NCBI GenBank assembly: GCA_003695835.1
Contig: RFHN01000089.1
Location: 1 to 9,632, forward strand
Direction: 5' to 3'
Length of the DNA stretch: 9,632 bases
DNA from: Armatimonadota bacterium
GTDB taxonomy: Bacteria > Armatimonadota > Fimbriimonadia > Fimbriimonadales > ATM1
Both the position numbers and the translations under genes were made by a program. A model generated the notes under the pieces. That model had not been told where the DNA came from. It did not search any database and worked only from the letters and a program-made list of their open reading frames with translations. Below are positions 5,904-9,632 of this stretch, piece by piece. Numbering within the stretch: position 1 is the first letter of the stretch; every line of letters starts with the position of its first letter.

Positions 5904-7005
5904 AGCTTTGCCATACGGTCGGGTTTACAACTTCTCCGCGGGGCCCGGGACGCTTCCCGTTGAGGTCCTCGAAGAAGCAAGAGACGACCTTCTGAACTAC
6001 AAGGGCTGCGGCATGAGCGTCATGGAGATGAGCCACCGCAGCAAGGATTACGAAGCGATCCACTACGAAACGATTCGATCGCTTCGCACGATCCTGAACA
6101 TTCCGGACGACTGGGGTGTGCTGTTCCTCCAAGGTGGCGCCAGCCTCCAGAACGCCATGGTCCCCATGAACTTGGCGATCGAAGGAAAGACGCCGAACTA
6201 CATCGACACCGGAACGTGGGGTCACAAGTCCATCGGCGACGCCAAGAAGCTCGGTCCCGTGCACATCGCTTGGACGAGCGAGCCGTCGAACTTCGATCAC
6301 GCACCGGAAGACGACGAGCCGAACTTCAGCGACGACGTTTCTTACATCTATTTCACGAGCAACGAAACGATCCAAGGCGTGGACTATCTCCGCGACCCGA
6401 AGTTCGCTCCCGATGTGCCGGTCGTCTGCGACATGAGCAGCAACATCCTGAGTCGCCCGATGGACCTCGGTCGCTACGACGTCATCTTCGCCGGCGCCCA
6501 AAAGAATCAAGGGCCGGCGGGCGTCGCAACCGTCATCTTGTCGCCGCGCGCCCTCGAGATCGCCTCACAAAAGGACCTTCCGCTGATGCTCAGCTGGAAG
6601 AAGGCGCATGAAGCGGACTCGATCCACAACACGCCGCCCTGCTGGGCGATCTACATGTGCGGACTGTACTACAAGTGGGTCATCAAAGAGGGTGGGCTCG
6701 ACGAGATGGCGCGGCGAGCGGAGAAGAGATCTTCGCTGATCTATGACGTCATTGACCAAAGCGAAGGCTTCTACATCGGTCACGCGCAAAAGAAGAACCG
6801 AAGCAAGATGAACATCTCGTTCCGAACGGTCAACGAGGAACTCGACAAGAAGTTCATCCAGGAAGCCGAGGCGAACGGAATGAAGACGATCGCCGGCCAC
6901 CGTAGCGTCGGCGGTATGCGCGCTTCGATGTACAACGCCTTCCCAGTTTCCGGCGCGGAGTTGCTCGCGGAGTTCATGAAGGACTTCGCGAAGCGCAACG
7001 CCTAA
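5884..7005 (+). CDS. serC: Phosphoserine aminotransferase
   Basis: SerC converts 3-phosphohydroxypyruvate and glutamate to phosphoserine and 2-oxoglutarate in serine biosynthesis (and often a parallel step of pyridoxal-phosphate synthesis); it is cytoplasmic and PLP-dependent. The protein shows RVYNFSAGPGTLP near the N-terminus, GGAS (84-87) binding the cofactor phosphate, W112 stacking position, D183 in VCDMSSN, the Schiff-base lysine K207 in GAQKNQGPAG, and the closing substrate motif HRSVGGMRASMYNAFP (339-354). Numbers assume GTG 5884 (373 aa). GTG 5866 (379 aa) and TTG 5908 (365 aa) are also in frame. TTG 5908 gives the usual family length, and AAAGGGA at 5887-5893 sits rather far from it; 5884 is preferred because TACCAT precedes it by six bases. 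The enzyme call is sure, the start is not. The preceding small membrane gene overlaps it and probably shares the transcript. Confidence 0.95.
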   Translation: MKGTHLEALPYGRVYNFSAGPGTLPVEVLEEARDDLLNYKGCGMSVMEMSHRSKDYEAIHYETIRSLRTILNIPDDWGVLFLQGGASLQNAMVPMNLAIEGKTPNYIDTGTWGHKSIGDAKKLGPVHIAWTSEPSNFDHAPEDDEPNFSDDVSYIYFTSNETIQGVDYLRDPKFAPDVPVVCDMSSNILSRPMDLGRYDVIFAGAQKNQGPAGVATVILSPRALEIASQKDLPLMLSWKKAHEADSIHNTPPCWAIYMCGLYYKWVIKEGGLDEMARRAEKRSSLIYDVIDQSEGFYIGHAQKKNRSKMNISFRTVNEELDKKFIQEAEANGMKTIAGHRSVGGMRASMYNAFPVSGAELLAEFMKDFAKRNA

Positions 7006-7029
7006 ACTCGACCGACCATTGCTTTCGCT

Positions 7030-7057
7030 TCCCGCGGGCCGGACGCGGCTCGCGGGA
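7030..7057. terminator. Strong GC hairpin between convergent serC and HD genes
   Basis: Bases 7030-7041 and 7046-7057 pair over 12 positions with one G-U wobble (7037-7050) and a four-base loop GACG. It lies 24 bases after the serC stop and 35 bases from the end of the convergent gene. The plus side is followed only by a T-rich, interrupted stretch (7066-7078) and the minus side by none, so it may stop polymerase weakly or protect 3' ends. Confidence 0.55.
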
Positions 7058-7092
7058 GCGATCGCCTTCATTCTTATCAAGGCGGGCGGAGA

Positions 7093-7662
7093 CTATCCGG
7101 TCGGCACTCCGGCCAGACCGAGCGCTTCGGCTTGCTCGCTCATCGCTTGAAGGACGTTCGCGATGTGTTCCTCCAAGGAAAGTCCGATCAGCTCGGCCCC
7201 TTGGCGCACCTCTTCGCGGTTCACGCCCGCCGCGAACGAAGGCACCTTCAGCTTCTTCATCACGCTCTTCACCTCGACGTCCCGCACGTCTTTGCTCGGG
7301 CGGACGTAGGTCACCGCAGCGATGAAGCCCGTGATCTCGTCGCAGGCGAAGAGGTGCTTTTCCAGTGGCGTCTCCCGAGGGATGCCCGTGCGGTCGTTGT
7401 GGGAGCCGATGGCCCGAATGACCTCAGGATCCCAACCCTGGCGTTCAAGAAGCTGCATCCCCCAAATCGGGTGGTCCTCCGGGTGTTTCTCGTAGTCGAA
7501 GTCATGAAGCAGACCCGTAATGCCCCACTTCTCTTCGTCCGCGCCGAGCCTGCGGGCGTACCACCGCATCGCCGCTTCGACGGCGAGGCAATGGCGGCGC
7601 AGAGATTCGCTCTCCGTGTGTTCGCACAAGAGATTCCAAGCGTCCTCGCGGGTGAACGGCAC
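7093..7662 (-). CDS. HD-domain phosphohydrolase-like protein
   Basis: A metal-dependent HD-superfamily protein of about 189 aa. Counting from TTG 7668 (two residues longer than the preferred start), the metal ligands are H26 (RRHCLAVE), the H55-D56 pair in LLHDFDYEKHP, H66, H90 in GSHND and D110 in ACDEITGFI. The TGFIAAVTYVRPS and VEVKSVMKKLK stretches (from 113 and 131) are typical of a conserved subfamily usually annotated only as 'HD domain hydrolase'. Its substrate is unknown, possibly a nucleotide or phosphate monoester. The longer TTG start at 7668 is possible, but GTG 7662 is preferred because TAGGCT lies exactly six bases upstream on the minus strand and it gives the usual N-terminus PFTREDAWNLL. 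The gene is divergent from the lipoprotein gene and convergent with serC, so it is probably a single-gene transcript. Confidence 0.88.
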   Translation of the reverse strand: MPFTREDAWNLLCEHTESESLRRHCLAVEAAMRWYARRLGADEEKWGITGLLHDFDYEKHPEDHPIWGMQLLERQGWDPEVIRAIGSHNDRTGIPRETPLEKHLFACDEITGFIAAVTYVRPSKDVRDVEVKSVMKKLKVPSFAAGVNREEVRQGAELIGLSLEEHIANVLQAMSEQAEALGLAGVPTG

Positions 7663-7668
7663 GCTCAA

Positions 7669-7674
7669 AGCCTA
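7669..7674 (-). promoter_or_regulatory. Candidate -10 box (TAGGCT) for the HD gene
   Basis: TAGGCT on the minus strand is followed by six bases and GTG 7662; no Shine-Dalgarno is present. The match to consensus is poor apart from the three fixed positions, but spacing equals that of the other leaderless candidates. Confidence 0.35.
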
Positions 7675-7726
7675 CCCAACGAAGCAAAATTCGAGCGCCT
7701 GGATAACGAATTCCCGCGCCCCATCG

Positions 7727-7732
7727 TATACT
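7727..7732 (+). promoter_or_regulatory. Candidate -10 box (TATACT) for the lipoprotein gene
   Basis: TATACT matches the consensus well and lies in the 93-base divergent gap. Transcription from about seven bases downstream would leave a short leader carrying AAGAGG (7740-7745), ten bases before ATG 7756. No -35 is clear. Confidence 0.5.
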
Positions 7733-7755
7733 ATCGCGTAAGAGGTGCAACTTCG

Positions 7756-8475
7756 ATGAAACTACAGAATTCTCTCGCCCTATTCGCGCTGGCTTTGGTG
7801 GCTGGCGCCTTCGTCGCGTCCGGCTGCAACAAGGACGTCACCGCCAAGCCGGATTCAGGCGTTGCGGCCAGCTCCCAAGAGTCGTCCCAGTCCGTCTCCA
7901 CGATTGAGTCCGGCGAACCTCAGACGGAGGCAAAGGCTGAGACCGAGACGCCCGACGCCCCGAAGGACTCGCCGCAAAAGCCGAGCCAAGACGCCCCAAA
8001 GGAACAGCCCAAACCGCCGGTCAATGGAAAGGACTTCAACGCCCCGCCCGCTATGGGAGGTGGCGGACAGCCAGGGCAAGGCCCGGGTCAGGGCGGTCCG
8101 CGCGGCGGAATGATGCGCGGTTGGACGGCGATGCTCGACCAGCTGAACCTCACCGACGCCCAGAAGAAGAAGATCGAAACGATCCTTGAGCAGTCCGGAA
8201 AGAAGATGCAAGAGCTGCGGCAGCAACAGGAAACGCAACAGGGGGCCCTGCGGGAGAAGTTCAACCAGATTCGTCAGGAAACCGAAAAGCAGATCGAGGC
8301 AGTGTTGACAGCCGAGCAGAAGGCCAAACTGAAGCAGCTTCGCGAAGAAATGGAGCAGCGAATGCGTGAGCGGATGCGCGAGCGCGGCCAGGGTGGCCCT
8401 GGAGGCGGCGGTACCGGCGGTCAGGGCGGCGGTTCGGGAACCAGGTCGAACCAAAACCAGGGTGGAGGCGCCTAA
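7756..8475 (+). CDS. Lipoprotein with LTxxQ (Spy/CpxP-like) coiled coil and glycine-rich tail
   Basis: A 239-aa exported lipoprotein. Residues 1-23 form a signal peptide ending in a lipobox (ASG before C24). Residues 25-118 are a low-complexity linker rich in Ser, Glu, Pro and Lys, then Gly and Gln. Residues 119-210 are helical, with two LTxxQ motifs, LTDAQ (132-136) and LTAEQ (184-188), spaced as in the Spy/CpxP family of periplasmic stress chaperones and zinc-resistance-associated proteins. A Gly/Gln/Asn tail (211-239) follows a repeated RMRER stretch. Family members bind unfolded proteins or sense envelope stress, but no two-component genes lie nearby, so the role is open. The long upstream frame extension is antisense to the HD gene and is not coding. 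ATG 7756 has a modest Shine-Dalgarno and a TATACT box. The stop is three bases from the end of convergent accA, leaving no room for a terminator. Confidence 0.85.
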   Translation: MKLQNSLALFALALVAGAFVASGCNKDVTAKPDSGVAASSQESSQSVSTIESGEPQTEAKAETETPDAPKDSPQKPSQDAPKEQPKPPVNGKDFNAPPAMGGGGQPGQGPGQGGPRGGMMRGWTAMLDQLNLTDAQKKKIETILEQSGKKMQELRQQQETQQGALREKFNQIRQETEKQIEAVLTAEQKAKLKQLREEMEQRMRERMRERGQGGPGGGGTGGQGGGSGTRSNQNQGGGA

Positions 8476-8478
8476 CCG

Positions 8479-9465
8479 CTACGCTTCCGTACTCGCGGGC
8501 TCAGCCACGATCCCCATCTTGCGATACTTCTGGAATCGCTGCTCGCGGATCTCCTCTCGGCTGAGCCCGCTCAACTCTTTCAGGTGGCGGAGGATCGCCT
8601 CCTTGACGTTGTCCGCGGTCTCTTGAGGGTTGCGGTGCGCGCCGCCAAAACCCTCGGGGATGATCTCGTCAATGATCCCGAGCTCGAGCGCGTCCTTCGC
8701 GGTCAATCGTAGGGCGGCGGCGGCTCGGTCGCTGGCTGTCGGATCGCGCCAAAGAATCGCGGCGCACCCCTCCGGCGGGATGACTGAATAGATCGAGTTC
8801 TCGAGCATCAGCACGCGGTTCGCGACGGCAATCCCGATCGCTCCGCCCGAGCCACCCTCTCCGATCACCACGCTCACGCTCGGGACGCCCAAGCCAAACA
8901 TGCAAAACATCCCCTCGGCGATCGCCTGGCTGATGCCGCGGCTCTCGCTCTCGACGCCTGGGTCCGCGGCTGGCGTGTCCACGAACGTCACCACGGGTAG
9001 CCCGAACCGATCTGCCATCTCGAAGAGTCGGATCGCCTTGCGATACCCTTCCGGCTTTGCCATGCCGAAGTTCCGAAACTGCCGCGACTTGATATCGCGT
9101 CCCTTCTGGTGCCCAACAATGACGCACGACTGGCCCTCGATGCGTCCCAGCCCGCCGATGATCGCCTTGTCGTCGGCAAAGCGCCGATCTCCATGCAATT
9201 CGACCCAGTCGTCCACGAAGTACTGGATGTAGTCCAACGTGTAGGGTCGCGATTCCGCGCGGGCGACGAGCGTGCGCTCCCACGCGCCCAAGCGGCTGTA
9301 CTTGACTCGGATGTACTCGTCCCGCTTCTGCTCGAACTCGGCGATCTGCCGGTCCAGCGCCTCCGCACGCTCCGGCGCTACCTTCTCGCGCAACTCTCGG
9401 AGTCGCGCAATGCCCTCTTCCAAGTCGCGTAGAGGCTTCTCCCACTCACGCCATGACCGCGCCAA
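8479..9465 (-). CDS. accA: Acetyl-CoA carboxylase carboxyltransferase subunit alpha
   Basis: AccA pairs with AccD to move the carboxyl group from biotin to acetyl-CoA, making malonyl-CoA for fatty-acid synthesis in the cytoplasm. The protein is 328 aa, the usual length. It has an N-terminal helical coiled-coil region (about 5-60, DLEEGIARLRELREKVAPER), then ARAESRPYTLDYIQYF, the crotonase-like core with GDRRFADDKAIIGGL, HQKGRDIKSRQFRNFGMAKPEGYRKA (split over 119-144), FVDTPAADPGVESE, and the oxyanion motif GEGGSGGAIG (202-211). The start is TTG 9465, eight bases after AGGAGG on the minus strand; TTG 9471 is in frame but only two bases from that site. The gene overlaps the end of accD by 20 bases, so translation is probably coupled to give equal amounts of both subunits. 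The 3' end meets the lipoprotein gene almost directly. Confidence 0.96.
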   Translation of the reverse strand: MARSWREWEKPLRDLEEGIARLRELREKVAPERAEALDRQIAEFEQKRDEYIRVKYSRLGAWERTLVARAESRPYTLDYIQYFVDDWVELHGDRRFADDKAIIGGLGRIEGQSCVIVGHQKGRDIKSRQFRNFGMAKPEGYRKAIRLFEMADRFGLPVVTFVDTPAADPGVESESRGISQAIAEGMFCMFGLGVPSVSVVIGEGGSGGAIGIAVANRVLMLENSIYSVIPPEGCAAILWRDPTASDRAAAALRLTAKDALELGIIDEIIPEGFGGAHRNPQETADNVKEAILRHLKELSGLSREEIREQRFQKYRKMGIVAEPASTEA

Positions 9466-9632
9466 GATCAATACCTCCTTTCTTCGTAACGTGGGAAAGA
9501 ATCGTGACGAGCGTTTGTCGCATCTCCGAACGGGGGACGATCTTGTCCACCATCCCGTGCTCCCAGTTGAACTCGCTGGTTTGGAAGTTGTCCGGAACGC
9601 GGTTGACCTGCGCCTGCGCCGACACGCGCGCG
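9446..9632 (-). CDS. accD: Acetyl-CoA carboxylase carboxyltransferase subunit beta, C-terminal end (partial)
   Basis: The frame runs in from the right edge and ends at TGA 9446-9448, giving the last 61 residues. The stretch VPDNFQTSEFNWEHGMVDKIVPRS followed by EMRQ (here given in parts) matches the AccD C-terminus, where a bound helix and 'EHG-VD-IV-R-E-R' are conserved. AccD carries the zinc finger and half of the carboxyltransferase active site; its N-terminal part, including the zinc Cys residues, is outside the window. The tail continues to VTKKGGIDLGAVMA, and the KKGG codons contain the Shine-Dalgarno for accA. The gene is too short and starts too far upstream to be listed among simple open frames. 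Confidence 0.93.
   Translation of the reverse strand, partial: ARVSAQAQVNRVPDNFQTSEFNWEHGMVDKIVPRSEMRQTLVTILSHVTKKGGIDLGAVMA
9474..9481 (-). promoter_or_regulatory. Shine-Dalgarno for accA inside accD
   Basis: AAAGGAGG on the minus strand is embedded in accD codons for KKGG and lies eight bases before TTG 9465. It decides between the two in-frame TTG codons. Confidence 0.7.

Noticed and set aside
5884..7005. Functional link between serC and the Fe-S/TPR protein through their shared region
   Set aside because: They are divergent with separate promoters and no known shared pathway.
7132..7755. Upstream in-frame extension of the lipoprotein gene
   Set aside because: It runs antisense to the HD gene and would bury the signal peptide and lipobox in the middle of a protein.
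1..9632. Mobile element, prophage, CRISPR array, tRNA or riboswitch
   Set aside because: No transposase, integrase, spaced direct repeats, cloverleaf or conserved aptamer was seen while reading both strands. Intergenic gaps are all under about 100 bases.

Overview
The window reads as a compact, GC-rich (roughly 60% by eye) bacterial chromosome segment with ten protein genes, two of them cut by the window edges. No phage, transposon, CRISPR, tRNA or rRNA signal was seen, and no stretch longer than about 100 bases lacks a gene. The mix of genes suggests a free-living, non-proteobacterial lineage. Armatimonadota (Fimbriimonadales-like) is my best guess, from the C-terminal domain of the first gene, the divided accD-accA carboxyltransferase and the Fe-S/TPR fusion. 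This is an inference from memory, not a search.

Layout. 3-314 (+) is the C-terminal end of a probably exported protein. It meets, stop to stop, a minus-strand pair at 311-2530: a cytoplasmic glycoside-hydrolase-like TIM-barrel protein followed by a D-2-hydroxyacid dehydrogenase. Divergent from these, 2604-3361 (+) holds two small alpha/beta-barrel-type genes, one SnoaL/NTF2-like and one ABM-like, each with a clear Shine-Dalgarno. A convergent minus gene at 3427-5463 encodes a polytopic membrane 4Fe-4S protein fused to a TPR domain. Divergent from it are a two-helix membrane protein (5559-5903) and serC (5884-7005, serine biosynthesis). A GC hairpin separates serC from a convergent HD-domain phosphohydrolase (7093-7662, minus). 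Divergent from that is an LTxxQ lipoprotein (7756-8475, plus). The window ends with overlapping accD-accA (minus), the two subunits of acetyl-CoA carboxyltransferase, for fatty-acid synthesis.

How the genes work together. Functional links are clear only for accD-accA and plausible for the hydrolase/dehydrogenase pair. The rest is a mosaic of housekeeping and unassigned genes.

The most interesting signal is not a gene. At four starts a TANNNT hexamer lies exactly six bases before the start codon with no Shine-Dalgarno, and two further starts have a similar box 9 or 11 bases away. This is the arrangement expected of leaderless transcripts. Three other genes (2604, 3083, accA) carry strong Shine-Dalgarno sequences, so the genome seems to mix both modes of initiation. 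I found no convincing new multi-gene system.
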